Source: an uncultured Eisenbergiella sp. (lineage in GTDB: Bacteria; Bacillota; Clostridia; Lachnospirales; Lachnospiraceae). Taken from it: a DNA stretch of 61,681 nucleotides. The position numbers were made by a program, and so were the translations under genes. Under the pieces are notes generated by a model. It had not been told where the DNA came from, did no database searches, and was given only the letters and a program-made list of their open reading frames with translations. Positions 52,909 through 61,592 of the stretch are shown piece by piece (the first letter of the stretch is position 1; each line of letters begins with the position of its first letter). The stretch is from contig CAJUEL010000029.1 of NCBI GenBank assembly GCA_910585455.1, positions 1 through 61,681 of the forward strand, in the 5' to 3' direction.

Positions 52909-53556
52909 ATGGAAAATCAGGATCAGGCACCCTACCGGGTTGTTGTGAAGGGAGGACAGGGGGAGCTGGTGGAGAAGAAATCCCGGTTCATCGCTACGGT
53001 GCGCCCTGTGGAAACGGAAGAGGAGGCGGTTGCCTTCATAGAAGAAATGAAAAAGAAGTATTGGGACGCCCGCCACAGCTGTTCCGCCTTTGTGATCGGA
53101 AAACGCGGGGAGCTGACCCGCTGCAGCGATGACGGAGAACCGTCGGGGACTGCGGGGCGTCCCATGCTGGAGGTGTTGCTGGGAGAGGGCGTGCGCAACG
53201 TTGCGGTTGTGGTGACCCGGTATTTTGGGGGAACCCTTCTGGGTACCGGCGGGCTTGTCCGCGCCTATTCGGGAGCGGTGAAGGAAGGACTTCTGGCATG
53301 CGAGATCAGGACGATGCGCTATGGATCCAGGCTTTTGATCGACACGGATTACAACGGGATTGGCAAAATCCAGTACATATTGGGGCAGCGGGGCGTCTGT
53401 GTGGAGGATACAAGCTATGGGGAACGGGTGCAGGTGCGGGTCATTCTGCCCTATATGGAAGCTTTGTCCCTGCAAAAGGAAATCACAGAGGCGACCGCCG
53501 CGCGCGCGGTGATCACCGAGCTGGAGAAGCTCTATTTTATTGACAAAAACAGCTGA
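52909..53556 (+). CDS. yigZ: YigZ/IMPACT family protein
   Basis: 215 residues. The N-terminal UPF0029 domain has KKSRFIATVRPVETEEEAVAFIEEMKKKYWDARHSCSAFVIG, then RCSDDGEPSGTAGRPMLEVL and VVVTRYFGGTLLGTGGLVRAYSGAVKEGL. A C-terminal ferredoxin-like domain follows. The family is associated with translation control or nucleic acid binding, but the bacterial role is unsettled. The ATG at 52909 follows GAAAGGAAAAAG. Confidence 0.93.
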   Translation: MENQDQAPYRVVVKGGQGELVEKKSRFIATVRPVETEEEAVAFIEEMKKKYWDARHSCSAFVIGKRGELTRCSDDGEPSGTAGRPMLEVLLGEGVRNVAVVVTRYFGGTLLGTGGLVRAYSGAVKEGLLACEIRTMRYGSRLLIDTDYNGIGKIQYILGQRGVCVEDTSYGERVQVRVILPYMEALSLQKEITEATAARAVITELEKLYFIDKNS

Positions 53557-53674
53557 TTGCAGTATTCTGATAACAGCCTGGCAGTTACAGGGGAACAGTT
53601 TGGACCTGTCTGAGCTGTTTTGTTACAGGAACTGCCGGAAGCAGGAAAAACGGATTCTAACGCAATTGAAAGGA

Positions 53675-53731
53675 GGTGGTTTTATGATAAGCAGTGACTC
53701 TACAGTGCCCCGACGATGTTATAAAACCACC
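53675..53731 (+). promoter_or_regulatory. Hairpin over the ribosome site of the mgtE leader frame
   Basis: GGTGGTTTTAT (53675-53685) pairs perfectly with ATAAAACCACC (53721-53731), 11 bp. It covers the end of the AAAGGAGGT site and the ATG of the leader frame at 53684. A switch between closed and open forms is conceivable. Confidence 0.6.
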
Positions 53732-53812
53732 ATGCCCTGCTTAAGGTATGCCCTTTTGCAGGGGAAAAGGAGAATTGCGTATGGAAAACAACAAAGAAAT
53801 CAAGGAGCTTGA
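53684..53812 (+). CDS. Possible leader peptide overlapping the start of mgtE
   Basis: 42 codons (MISSDSTVPRRCYKTTMPCL...) with the best ribosome site of the neighbourhood (AAAGGAGGT). The frame ends 29 bases inside mgtE in another frame and contains the mgtE ribosome site, so its translation would affect mgtE. No family recognised. It may be a regulatory uORF like the mgtL type in enteric bacteria, although the proline-rich character of mgtL is absent. Confidence 0.4.
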   Translation: MISSDSTVPRRCYKTTMPCLRYALLQGKRRIAYGKQQRNQGA

Positions 53813-55130
53813 AGCGCTGCTTGCAGGCAAGCAGTATACGAAAATCCGTCAGGGACTGTCTGAATATAACGAAGCCGATATCGCGGCGGTTCTGGAGGAA
53901 ATGGAAAAGGAGGATATGCTCAAGGTATTCCGCATTCTGCCCAAGGACCTGGCGGCGGAGGTTTTTTCCTATCTGGATGTGGATAATGAGCAGTTTGTCA
54001 TCACCTCCTTGTCCGATAAGGATGCGGGGCTGATCGTGGATAACCTGATGGCGGATGATGCCGCTGATCTGATGGATGAAATGCCTGCCAATATTGTAAA
54101 AAAGATTCTGGCCAATGCCAGTCCCGACACCCGCCGGGATATCAACCACCTGCTGCGTTATCCGGAGGATTCCGCAGGCAGCATCATGACGGTGGAATAC
54201 GTGGATTTAAAGGAAAACCTGACGGTGACGGAGGCGATCGACCGTATCCGGAAGGTGGGCTTAGACAGCGAAACGATCAACATCTGCTATGTGCTGGATC
54301 CGCACCGTAAGCTGATCGGCACGGTTTCTCTGCGGTATCTTCTGCTGCATGAGGGGGAAGAGACGATCGGCGATTTCATGAATGAAAACGTCATTTCCAT
54401 CAATACGCTGATGGATCAGGAAGAGGTCGCGGATCTGTTCAAAAAGTATGATTTTACCGCGATGCCGGTCGTGGACAATGAAAACCGTCTGGTCGGCATT
54501 ATCACGGTTGATGATATCATGGATATCATCGAGGAAGAGGCGACGGAAGATATTGAGAAGATGAACGCGATTTTGCCGGGTGACAAGCCCTATATGAAGA
54601 CCGGCGTGCTGGAAATCTGGAAAAACAGGATTCCCTGGCTGTTGCTTTTGATGATTTCCGCCACCTTTACCGGACGGATCATCACGTCCTTTGAGGATGC
54701 GTTAAGCTCCTGTGTGATACTGACCGCGTTTATTCCGATGCTGATGGACACGGGCGGAAACGCGGGCGGACAGGCGAGCGCGACGATCATCCGGGGGCTT
54801 TCCTTAAATGATATTGAGTTTAAGGATGCGTTCAGGGTCATCTGGAAAGAGATCCGGGTGGCGCTGTTATGCGGGCTGACGCTCGCCGCGTGTAATTTTT
54901 TAAAGCTTTTATATGTGGATCGGGTAGGACTTTTGGTGGCAGCGGTGGTGTGCATGACGTTGGTGGCAGCGGTTGCCATCGCAAAGGTGGTGGGCTGCAC
55001 CCTGCCGATGCTTGCAAAGAAAATCGGCTTTGATCCGGCGGTCATGGCAAGTCCGTTCATCACGACGATTGTGGACGCGCTGTCTTTGATGATTTATTTC
55101 CGGTTTGCCACTGTGCTGCTGGGACTTTAG
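53781..55130 (+). CDS. mgtE: Magnesium transporter MgtE
   Basis: 449 residues. The N-terminal helical domain senses cytoplasmic magnesium (LPKDLAAEVFSYLDVDNEQ, LMDEMPANIVKKIL). A CBS pair follows (about residues 130-255: SAGSIMTVEYVDLKENLTV and FTAMPVVDNENRLVGIITVDDIMDII). Five membrane helices hold the pore motif IPMLMDTGGNAGGQASATIIRG, where the Asp binds the ion. GGAAAAGGAG precedes the ATG at 53781. The gene follows a possible leader peptide and hairpin; no M-box riboswitch was recognised. Confidence 0.96.
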   Translation: MENNKEIKELEALLAGKQYTKIRQGLSEYNEADIAAVLEEMEKEDMLKVFRILPKDLAAEVFSYLDVDNEQFVITSLSDKDAGLIVDNLMADDAADLMDEMPANIVKKILANASPDTRRDINHLLRYPEDSAGSIMTVEYVDLKENLTVTEAIDRIRKVGLDSETINICYVLDPHRKLIGTVSLRYLLLHEGEETIGDFMNENVISINTLMDQEEVADLFKKYDFTAMPVVDNENRLVGIITVDDIMDIIEEEATEDIEKMNAILPGDKPYMKTGVLEIWKNRIPWLLLLMISATFTGRIITSFEDALSSCVILTAFIPMLMDTGGNAGGQASATIIRGLSLNDIEFKDAFRVIWKEIRVALLCGLTLAACNFLKLLYVDRVGLLVAAVVCMTLVAAVAIAKVVGCTLPMLAKKIGFDPAVMASPFITTIVDALSLMIYFRFATVLLGL

Positions 55131-55174
55131 GCGATAGATGTCTGGCTGATTTGTGGAGAAAGGGGAGAGTTTAC

Positions 55175-55936
55175 ATGAAACTGATTTCCTGGAATGTGAA
55201 CGGGCTTCGGGCCTGTGTGACGAAGGGGTTTTCCGATTTTTTTGGGGAGGCGGACGCGGATATTTTCTGTCTGCAGGAGACCAAGCTGCAGCCTGGGCAG
55301 ATATCGCTGGAGCTGCCGGGGTATCATCAGTACTGGAACAGCGCGGAGAAAAAGGGGTATTCCGGCACGGCCATTTTTACAAAAAAAGAACCCCTGTCCG
55401 TATCCTGCGGAATCGGCATCGAGGAGCATGATCATGAGGGAAGGGTGATCACGCTGGAATATCCCGGCTGTTACGTGGTCACGGTCTATACGCCTAATTC
55501 CCAACGGGGACTGGAACGGCTGGATTACCGGATGCGGTGGGAGGATGATTTCCTTTCTTATTTAAAAAAGCTGGAGGAAAACAAGCCGGTCATTTTCTGC
55601 GGCGACTTGAATGTGGCGCATGAGGAAATTGACCTGAAAAATCCGAAGAGCAATCGTAAGAACGCGGGCTTTACGGATGAGGAACGGGGGAAGATGACGG
55701 CCCTTTTGCAGAACGGCTTTGTGGATACCTTCCGGCATTTCTATCCGGACCGGGAAAACGCGTATTCCTGGTGGTCCTATCAGTTTCATGCCCGGGAGAA
55801 GAATGTGGGATGGCGTATCGACTATTTCATCGTGTCGGAGAGCTTAAGGAGCAGACTTGTGGATGCGCAGATTTATGCCGATGTGTTTGGCTCTGACCAT
55901 TGCCCGGTGGGGCTTTTGGTGGAAGGGGAGCTTTGA
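55175..55936 (+). CDS. xth: Exodeoxyribonuclease III (AP endonuclease)
   Basis: 253 residues. The EEP-family blocks are complete: MKLISWNVNGLRA (Asn), DIFCLQETKLQ (metal Glu), FCGDLNVAHEEIDL (Asp, Asn) and the final FGSDHCPVGL (Asp-His). It nicks abasic sites and trims 3-prime ends in base excision repair. AAAGGGGAGAG precedes the ATG at 55175, 44 bases after mgtE, so they may be co-transcribed. Confidence 0.96.
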   Translation: MKLISWNVNGLRACVTKGFSDFFGEADADIFCLQETKLQPGQISLELPGYHQYWNSAEKKGYSGTAIFTKKEPLSVSCGIGIEEHDHEGRVITLEYPGCYVVTVYTPNSQRGLERLDYRMRWEDDFLSYLKKLEENKPVIFCGDLNVAHEEIDLKNPKSNRKNAGFTDEERGKMTALLQNGFVDTFRHFYPDRENAYSWWSYQFHAREKNVGWRIDYFIVSESLRSRLVDAQIYADVFGSDHCPVGLLVEGEL

Positions 55937-55976
55937 AGGGGAGAGAAACGGAGCATTGCAGTTGCAGACTGACATA

Positions 55977-56028
55977 AAAAGAGCGATACCTTCGCGGAAA
56001 GGAAAAGCCGCAGGAAGGTATCGCTTTT
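55977..56028. terminator. Bidirectional terminator
   Basis: AAAAGAGCGATACCTTC pairs with GAAGGTATCGCTTTT around a 20-base loop, with A-tract and T-tract at either end. It lies between the converging xth and typA genes. Confidence 0.9.
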
Positions 56029-56082
56029 ATATTTGGTTGGAAAAACAGCCTGTTTGCCGCTTTGTAAAAAAACCGGACCGGT

Positions 56083-57918
56083 TTAGTTCTTACCCTGCAT
56101 CGCCGCCCGCTTGCGCAGGGTATGGTCAAGGATTTTTTTGCGGATGCGCAGCGACGTGGGCGTCACCTCCAACAGCTCATCCGTGTCGATGAAATCCAGC
56201 GCCTGCTCCAGACTTAAAATTCTGGGCGGCGTCAGGCGCAGCGCCTCATCCGCGCTGGAGGAACGGGTGTTGGTCAGCTTTTTGGTTTTGCAGACATTGA
56301 CCTCGATATCCTCACTGCGTCCGGTCTGACCGATGACCATGCCGGCATAGACCTTTTCACCGGGACCCACAAAGAGGGTGCCGCGCTCCTGGGCGTTGAA
56401 AAGTCCGTAGGTGATGGCTTCACCCGCCTCAAAGGCGATCAGGGAGCCCAGGTTCCGGTAGGAAATATCTCCCTTGTAGGGACCATAGCTGTCAAATACC
56501 GCGTTCATGACGCCGTTTCCCTTGGTATCTGTCAGAAATTCTCCCCGGTAGCCGATCAGTCCCCGGGAAGGGATCATGAATTCCAGACGGGTGGTACTGC
56601 CGCTGCCCGGGGTCATGTTGATCAGTTCGCCCTTTCTTTGCCCGAGCTTTTCAATCACGTTTCCGGCAAATTCCTCCGGCACATCGATGTAGACCTGTTC
56701 CATCGGCTCCAGTCTGTGTCCTTTTTCATCGGTGCGGTATAAGACCTCCGCCTTGCTCACCGAAAATTCGTAGCCCTCCCGGCGCATGTTTTCGATGAGG
56801 ACGGACAGATGCAGCTCGCCCCGTCCGGAAACTTTAAAGCTGTCGGTGGAATCCGTTTCCTCCACACGTAAGGACACGTCGGTGTTGAGCTCCCGAAACA
56901 GTCTGTCCCGCAGATGGCGGCTGGTCACATATTTTCCCTCCTTGCCGGCAAGGGGGGAATCGTTTACCATGAAATGCATGGCGATGGTGGGCTCCGATAT
57001 TTTCTGGAAGGGGATCGGAGCCGGATTTTCCGGGGCACAGAGGGTATCTCCGATATGCAGATCGGAAATGCCGGAGATCGCCACGATGGAGCCGATGCCG
57101 GCCTCTCTGACCTCCACTTTGTTTAATCCGTCGAATTCGTAGAGCTTGCTCACCTTCACCTTTTTTAGCGTGTCCGGATCGTGATGGTTGACGATGACGA
57201 CCTCTTGATTGACGGTTATTTTGCCGTTATCCACCTTGCCCACGCCGATGCGTCCCACGTATTCATTGTAATCGATGGTGCTGATCAAAAGCTGGGTGCC
57301 CGCGTCAGGATCCCCCTCCGGTGCGGGGATGTAATCGATGATCGTGTCGAACAGGGGCTTCATATCCTTGTTTTTTACGGTGATATTCGTGGTTGCGCTG
57401 CCCGTTTTGGCGGATGCGAAGACGAAGGGGCAGTCGAGCTGCTCGTCGTTTGCATCCAAATCCAGAAACAGCTCCAGCACTTCATCCACCACCGCCAGGG
57501 GGCGTGCCTCAGGACGGTCGATCTTGTTGACACATACAATGACAGGAAGCTGAAGCTCCAGCGCTTTGCGGAGCACGAAACGGGTCTGGGGCATGGGCCC
57601 CTCAAAGGCGTCCACCACCAGGATGACGCCGTTTACCATCTTTAATACCCGCTCCACCTCGCCGCCGAAATCCGCATGTCCGGGGGTGTCGATGATGTTG
57701 ATTTTGGTGCCGTTGTACATGACGGCTGTATTTTTGGAGAGAATGGTGATGCCGCGCTCCCGTTCAATGTCATTGCTGTCCATGACGCGCTCCATGACCT
57801 CCTGATTTTCCCGGAACACACCGCTTTGCTTTAGCAGCTCGTCCACCAGCGTGGTCTTGCCGTGGTCAACGTGGGCAATGATGGCTACATTTCTGACATC
57901 TTCTCTTTTCTGATTCAT
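56083..57918 (-). CDS. typA: Translational GTPase TypA/BipA
   Basis: 611 residues. IIAHVDHGKTTLVDELLKQSG is G1, IDTPGHADFGGEVERVL is G3 and CVNKIDRPEARP is G4; EF-G-like domains III and V and the BipA-specific C-terminal domain follow. It is a ribosome-associated GTPase used in stress and assembly. AAGGAGG lies 8 bases before the ATG at 57918; a longer frame has no such site. Single gene, diverging from ssb with hairpin element E between. Confidence 0.97.
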   Translation of the reverse strand: MNQKREDVRNVAIIAHVDHGKTTLVDELLKQSGVFRENQEVMERVMDSNDIERERGITILSKNTAVMYNGTKINIIDTPGHADFGGEVERVLKMVNGVILVVDAFEGPMPQTRFVLRKALELQLPVIVCVNKIDRPEARPLAVVDEVLELFLDLDANDEQLDCPFVFASAKTGSATTNITVKNKDMKPLFDTIIDYIPAPEGDPDAGTQLLISTIDYNEYVGRIGVGKVDNGKITVNQEVVIVNHHDPDTLKKVKVSKLYEFDGLNKVEVREAGIGSIVAISGISDLHIGDTLCAPENPAPIPFQKISEPTIAMHFMVNDSPLAGKEGKYVTSRHLRDRLFRELNTDVSLRVEETDSTDSFKVSGRGELHLSVLIENMRREGYEFSVSKAEVLYRTDEKGHRLEPMEQVYIDVPEEFAGNVIEKLGQRKGELINMTPGSGSTTRLEFMIPSRGLIGYRGEFLTDTKGNGVMNAVFDSYGPYKGDISYRNLGSLIAFEAGEAITYGLFNAQERGTLFVGPGEKVYAGMVIGQTGRSEDIEVNVCKTKKLTNTRSSSADEALRLTPPRILSLEQALDFIDTDELLEVTPTSLRIRKKILDHTLRKRAAMQGKN

Positions 57919-58169
57919 GCTTATACCTCCTTGTGCGCCTGGGCGCACATATCAATCAAAAGTCTGGAAATTTATTTCCAGATGTTACTTCCTCTTTGGC
58001 AAGGAAGGCAACCCGAGCTGCTATTGCCGCTTCCGTTGGTATCCGTTATTCAATTGAATCGTAACAGATTTCTTCCTTTTACAAACGGTACAAGTATATC
58101 ACCCTTATTTTCATGATGCAAGAGAAAATGGCATTCTTCTGTAATTTCAGGTAACAGTTCGTTACTTTT
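57919..58169. other. typA upstream region and half-repeat
   Basis: No gene. GGTAACAGTTCGTTAC at 58150-58165 is a degenerate palindromic repeat adjoining hairpin element E; the TTACTTTTCATG that follows recurs before element F at 61584. Another GTAACAG lies at 58062. Confidence 0.4.
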
Positions 58170-58488
58170 CATGAGGGAGAAAGGCAGGGAGGGACGGCAG
58201 CGGCAACGGGAGGCAGGAATACGGGCAGCGGAGGACACAGGCTGTTTGCTGTCGCTTTTATCCGGGAGCGGAAAAATTCCCAAAATGGCTGGATATTCCC
58301 GGGACAGGGCGCAAAACTGTCTGAACGCAGTGAGTTCTTTTGCGCCCTGCCCCGTTTGGGAATAGATGGTCATTTTGTGGAATTTCCCGCTCCGGATAAT
58401 GCGACAGCAAACAGCCTGTGTCCTCCGCTGTCCGTATTCCTGCCTCCCGTTGCCGTTGCCGTCCCTCCCTGTCTTTCTCTTCATCCGG
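58170..58488 (-). repeat. Long-hairpin element, copy E
   Basis: The arms around GGAGGCAGGAATACGG and GCGGAGGACACAGGCTG pair almost without fault over the outer 90 bases. The loop, AACTCACTGCGTTC on the minus strand, is at 58323-58336. The conserved blocks (TTATCC..GAGCGG, ATTCCCAAAATGG, GGGCGCAAA) are present. The outer arm shares AGGACACAGGCTGTTT with copy F and partly with D. Confidence 0.93.
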
Positions 58489-58692
58489 TGAAAGTCAACA
58501 GTAGCTCTTTGCTGTTCGACAAAAAGCGCGCGTCTTTTTGCCGGGGATGTCGAATGCGGGGGAAAGGTGCGCTGCCGTATGGTTCTATTTTGCGGCATAT
58601 GTCCATAAAATGATAATACATGACAGGAGATGCGTCGAGATGAATGCACTTTCCGGGAAAAAATTCTTGTATCAAGAAGGGAGAACTTCAAA

Positions 58693-59319
58693 ATGACAGA
58701 TAAGGTTATTGAAAACAATCAGGTGGTAATCATGGGCAAAATTGTGAGCGGCTTCACCTACAGCCATGAAATCTTCGGGGAAGGATTTTTCATGGTGGAT
58801 GTGGAGGTGGCGCGCTTAAGCGAGTCCTATGACATCATTCCGATCATGGTGTCCGAGCGGTTGATCAATGTGGACGAGGATTATCAGGGTGAATATGTGA
58901 GCATCTCCGGACAGTTCCGTTCCTATAATCGCCATGAGGAACGGAAAAACAAGCTGATTTTGTCCGTTTTTGCGCGGGAGATCGTCTTTGTGGATGAGCT
59001 GGAGGAAAGCTCCCGGACCAACCAGATTTATCTGGACGGTTATATCTGTAAGGAACCGATTTACCGAAAGACCCCGCTGGGCAGGGAGATCGCGGATGTG
59101 CTGCTTGCCGTGAACCGTCCTTACGGGAAATCCGATTATATTCCCTGCATCTGCTGGGGCAGGAACGCCCGCTATGCAGGCGGCTTTGAGGTCGGCGCTC
59201 ATTGTGCGGTGTGGGGCAGGATACAGAGCCGGGAATACATGAAAAAGCTCTCCGAGGACCAGTTGGAAAAGAGAATTGCCTACGAGGTTTCTGTGAGCAA
59301 GCTGGAACTCATGGAATGA
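58693..59319 (+). CDS. ssb: Single-stranded DNA-binding protein, two OB-folds
   Basis: 208 residues. Two SSB-like halves are seen: residues 8-95 (NNQVVIMGKIVSGFTYSHEIFGEGFFMVDVEVARLSESYDIIPIMV...) and 110-205 (NQIYLDGYICKEPIYRKTPLGREIADVLLAVNRPYGKSDYIPCICWG). Only the second half has classical SSB features. The acidic partner-binding tail of ordinary SSB is absent, so it may be a paralogue rather than the replication SSB. AGAAGGGAG precedes the ATG at 58693. Confidence 0.85.
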   Translation: MTDKVIENNQVVIMGKIVSGFTYSHEIFGEGFFMVDVEVARLSESYDIIPIMVSERLINVDEDYQGEYVSISGQFRSYNRHEERKNKLILSVFAREIVFVDELEESSRTNQIYLDGYICKEPIYRKTPLGREIADVLLAVNRPYGKSDYIPCICWGRNARYAGGFEVGAHCAVWGRIQSREYMKKLSEDQLEKRIAYEVSVSKLELME

Positions 59320-59450
59320 TGGAGGGTACAAAAATCTGGACGGACGGTGCAAAGCCGCCCGTCCGGAGGACGGTGACAGGATGGAGCCGGTTTGAGGGAT
59401 CAACAGACATCCTTCCGATCAATTTGCTGTATTTTCTGTAATCTTTGGCG

Positions 59451-59478
59451 TTGCTATTCAGACGTGTCTGAATAGTAA
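59451..59478. repeat. Palindromic repeat, complete copy
   Basis: CTATTCAGAC-GT-GTCTGAATAG with one extra pair of arms beyond (TTG/TAA imperfect). It lies between the converging ssb and acetyltransferase genes. Confidence 0.7.
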
Positions 59479-59510
59479 CTCTTTGGCGGCACGGCCCGGC
59501 AGGCAAAAAG

Positions 59511-60098
59511 CTACAGATTTGCTTCCTTAAAATGAACGGCTGAACGATTCCAGTATTTCATGTAAATCCGGTCTTTATTTTGGTCAAGATTTAGCTGGTA
59601 CATTCTGAACACGACCAGAAAATCCTTCGGTTGCCATTGCTCTTCATAGGAATACCGGTAAGTCATTCCCAGCCGCTTCATGACTGCGCCGCTTTTGGGA
59701 TTGTTGACATCATGTGTGGCCGTAATGTACGGAACCCCGTCCCTGGGCAATTGTGCAATGACCGCTTTGCCCGCCTCTGTGACAATTCCGTTGTGCCAGA
59801 ATTCTTTGCGGAGTCCGTAGCCGAAATCATAGCTGTCGTCTGTGCTGACATTGACATAGCCGATGGGAATGTTATCTTCTTTGAAGCAAATCGCATAGTT
59901 GTAAGAGGGTGGCTGCCTGTATCTGCTTTCGAAGTGTTTTATGTAAAATATTTCCGCATCTTCGATTGTAGCCAATGGAAACCAGGGCAAAAACCTGTTG
60001 ACCTCTTTATCCCCGTATATCTGATACAGGGCCCCGATATCGTCTTTGGTAAATTTCCGCAAAATCAGCCGCTCTGTGAACAATGCTGGCGTATTCAT
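59511..60098 (-). CDS. GNAT acetyltransferase, RimJ/RimL type
   Basis: 195 residues. TERLILRKFTKDDIGALYQIYGDKEVNRFLPWFPLATIEDAE is the common start of the group. PIGYVNVSTDDSYDFGYGLRKEFWHNGIVTEAGKAVI holds the acetyl-CoA region and NPKSGAVMKRLGM the typical end. It acetylates an N-terminal amine or a small molecule; the target is unknown. GAAAGGGGTG precedes the ATG at 60098. Confidence 0.9.
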   Translation of the reverse strand: MNTPALFTERLILRKFTKDDIGALYQIYGDKEVNRFLPWFPLATIEDAEIFYIKHFESRYRQPPSYNYAICFKEDNIPIGYVNVSTDDSYDFGYGLRKEFWHNGIVTEAGKAVIAQLPRDGVPYITATHDVNNPKSGAVMKRLGMTYRYSYEEQWQPKDFLVVFRMYQLNLDQNKDRIYMKYWNRSAVHFKEANL

Positions 60099-60161
60099 AT
60101 TTCCCACCCCTTTCCTGCACACAACGGGTGCGCAGAGCTGATGCAAAGGCTTTAAGTTTTT

Positions 60162-61328
60162 TCAAATTTCATCCCAATATCGGTTTACAATTTCTGCAGC
60201 TTCCGTTTGCGCCTCCGACAGCCGTTCCCCAAATTTATGAATAAGGCGTTCGGTGGTATCCTGCTTTGTGCATTGAAACTCTTTGCAGGAAGCAATATAA
60301 ACTTTAAATTCCAGTTCCCGGCGGGTATTCTCGACAACAGCCAGCTGTTTTTCTGCTATGTCGGCGCGTATTTTCTCTTCGTCAGCGCGCTTTTTTTCTT
60401 CATTTGCGCGTTTTTCCTCTTCATCGGCCCGCCTTTTTGCTTCTTCTCTTCGTTTTCGCTCCTCTGCTGTTTTCCTTCGTTCTTCCTGTATGTCTATTTT
60501 TTCCATATTTTCAAATAAATATCCCATCTGGTTTCCTCCTATTGCCTTCACGTACTCGTTGGCTTCGTCTACAGGTATATTCATTTTCATCATCAGGCTG
60601 TACATAATATTCTCTAAAAGACCGCGAATATATGGGTCAGTTTTTTTTAAAGCTTCTTCCAGCTTTTTGGGAGGTGACTGGCGGAATTTGCGGAAATCCT
60701 CTGGATTCTGCAGCTTATTGAGAAGCATGACCAGCGACATCTCATTCCCCCGATCCAGCAGCTCATCCGTGCTGCAATGATGTATCTGGACAACCTCATA
60801 ACAAAAGTCCGGCACGTATTTGCCAAATACATCACTCAGCTGTATTCTGTCCTTCAAATACCGGGATGCTGTCCATTTGCCGCTCCCCTCATAATATACG
60901 ATTGGTAGAATCGGAGGATATTGAAAATTTTTCCTCTGTGAAATCCCTTTCTTCTCCCGTTCCATTTCCTTCGCGTATTCATGCCAGATACAGACCATAT
61001 ACCGGAGCAGCTGCATCATGATGTCATGGTCCACGCTGCTTTTATGCTCTATCAGCGAGATCATGTAGAGTGGAACAGCAACCGGTTTTCCGTTTTCATC
61101 CTTCAGACGTATTTTTTTGACCGTGTCTGTTTCAAATTCCACACCGAAATAAGCCTGATACCGTTCTGTCACATCCTCGATATCTTCCGGCTGAACCCAC
61201 TTAAGCTGTGGAATATCCATATTGTCCTGTAAAAACTGGGAGCATAGCCTGGGGTTTTTAAAAATTTCTTTGCTGTTTACATCCCGTGCATGCTCTGGCA
61301 CAGAAAAAGCCTGTTCTCTTTTTTCCAT
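60162..61328 (-). CDS. Rpn-family recombination-promoting nuclease / putative transposase
   Basis: 388 residues. The PD-(D/E)xK core is at about residues 40-120 (FGVEFETD...VPLYMISLIEHKSSVDHDIMMQLLRYMVCIWHEYAKEME); IEHKS supplies the E-x-K. A helical middle follows, then a highly charged coiled coil (EERRKTAEERKRREEAKRRADEEEKRANEEKKRADEEK). The family promotes RecA-independent recombination, and some members are defence-linked. CAGGAGG lies 7 bases before the ATG at 61328. Single gene, upstream of hairpin element F. Confidence 0.88.
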   Translation of the reverse strand: MEKREQAFSVPEHARDVNSKEIFKNPRLCSQFLQDNMDIPQLKWVQPEDIEDVTERYQAYFGVEFETDTVKKIRLKDENGKPVAVPLYMISLIEHKSSVDHDIMMQLLRYMVCIWHEYAKEMEREKKGISQRKNFQYPPILPIVYYEGSGKWTASRYLKDRIQLSDVFGKYVPDFCYEVVQIHHCSTDELLDRGNEMSLVMLLNKLQNPEDFRKFRQSPPKKLEEALKKTDPYIRGLLENIMYSLMMKMNIPVDEANEYVKAIGGNQMGYLFENMEKIDIQEERRKTAEERKRREEAKRRADEEEKRANEEKKRADEEKIRADIAEKQLAVVENTRRELEFKVYIASCKEFQCTKQDTTERLIHKFGERLSEAQTEAAEIVNRYWDEI

Positions 61329-61592
61329 TCTGTTTCCTCCTGTTTTGTTGGTATCCTGGTGTTTTGCAGGAGGAAGTGACCTTTCCGCCTGCCGCACCGT
61401 GTCAGGTGTCTGTTTGAACTGTGGCGAAAAGCCAGAATTCGGATTCCGTTTGGGCAATACCCAAAACAGAAAGCGCATCAGAAAGCTTTGACTAAAACAT
61501 GCGCTGTCATGATGTCAATATAGCATTTTTTCTGCGCAATGGCAAGCAGATTTTCTACATTTCTGCTCCCGTCGCCGCCGAATGGTTACTTT

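Noticed and set aside
53560..53780. M-box magnesium riboswitch before mgtE
   Set aside because: The long conserved M-box core was not recognisable; only a simple hairpin and a leader frame are present.
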